Shown one piece after another: positions 6,290-6,625 of a stretch of DNA of 6,625 bases. The stretch covers positions 1 to 6,625 of the forward strand of contig DRZW01000031.1 in assembly GCA_011380105.1 (NCBI GenBank), read 5' to 3'. How positions within the stretch are numbered: the stretch's first letter is position 1; every line of letters starts with the position of its first letter. The notes under the pieces are model-generated. The model did no database searches. It was not told the DNA's origin and was given only the letters and a program-made list of their open reading frames with translations. The position numbers and the translations under genes are program-made. This DNA comes from Halothiobacillaceae bacterium. GTDB taxonomy: Bacteria > Pseudomonadota > Gammaproteobacteria > Halothiobacillales > Halothiobacillaceae.

Positions 6290-6625
6290 TGCACCTTTTC
6301 AATCTGTCGGCTTTGGCGGTGCGCGAGCGCGCCGTCACTCTGTACTTCATCCTGCTGACCGCCTTGGCCGGGATGTATGCCTTTGCCGAGTTGGGGCGTG
6401 CCGAGGATCCGGTGTTTACCGTCAAAGTAATGACTGTCTCGGCCTTTTGGCCGGGTGCCACCGCACAGCAGATGCAGGAGCAGGTCGCTGACCGACTGGA
6501 AAAGCGCTTACAGGAAGTGCCGTATTTTGACTACGTTGAGACCACCGCCCGCCCAGGGCAAATCAATATGCTGGTGCAGTTTAAGGACTACACACCCGCT
6601 GACCAAGTCGAGGATGTATTTTACC
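6286..6625 (+). CDS. RND efflux pump inner-membrane subunit, N-terminal part
   Basis: The first 113 residues of an AcrB-type (HAE1-like) proton-driven RND transporter are visible; the family is about 1,000-1,050 residues, so roughly nine tenths is outside the window. An N-terminal helix of TM1 spans about 17-35, followed by the conserved GRAEDPVFTVK at 37-47, WPGATA at 55-60, a QVADRLEKRLQEVP segment (66-79) and ARPGQ (88-92), which begin the porter domain. ATG at 6286 overlaps the adaptor's TGA as ATGA; ATG at 6289 is the next codon and equally possible. GGGAG at 6270-6274 may serve as a somewhat distant ribosome binding site, and the overlap suggests translational coupling with the adaptor. 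The GRxEDP signature suggests the branch of RND pumps often paired with short lipoprotein adaptors. Drug specificity cannot be assigned. Confidence 0.93.
   Translation, partial: MMHLFNLSALAVRERAVTLYFILLTALAGMYAFAELGRAEDPVFTVKVMTVSAFWPGATAQQMQEQVADRLEKRLQEVPYFDYVETTARPGQINMLVQFKDYTPADQVEDVFY

Overview
The window reads as a gammaproteobacterial chromosome. TsaD, RlmE, FtsH and FolP all align closely, from memory, with their Escherichia coli counterparts, and rlmE-ftsH-folP is a well-known gene order in this class. I cannot name a genus. Most of the content is ordinary, and I do not see a previously undescribed multi-gene system. The less ordinary material is the 0.7 kb between the two operons.

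Layout. Positions 1-4526 hold a leftward (minus-strand) housekeeping operon in the order tsaD, rlmE, ftsH, folP, with folP cut by the left edge. The gaps are short (25, 78 and 17 nt) and I see no terminator inside it. Positions 4527-5203 hold no convincing intact gene. This stretch contains a tsaD promoter with a LacI-type palindrome in it, a rightward extended -10 promoter with no evident gene, an 18-bp tandem duplication inside a minus-strand reading frame broken by one stop, and an AT-rich segment with a hairpin and three phased TGCAA copies. From 5204 to the right edge runs a rightward RND efflux operon: a lipoprotein membrane-fusion adaptor followed, with a 4-nt overlap, by the inner-membrane pump, which is cut by the right edge.

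How the genes work together. The leftward operon joins translation quality (t6A37 of tRNA by TsaD, Um2552 of 23S rRNA by RlmE), membrane proteostasis (FtsH) and folate synthesis (FolP). The rightward operon would build two parts of a tripartite exporter; the outer-membrane channel and any local regulator are not in view.

A recurrent feature is non-ATG initiation. tsaD and ftsH both begin with TTG behind a good Shine-Dalgarno sequence, and folP has no in-frame ATG before its first conserved motif, so TTG is likely there too.
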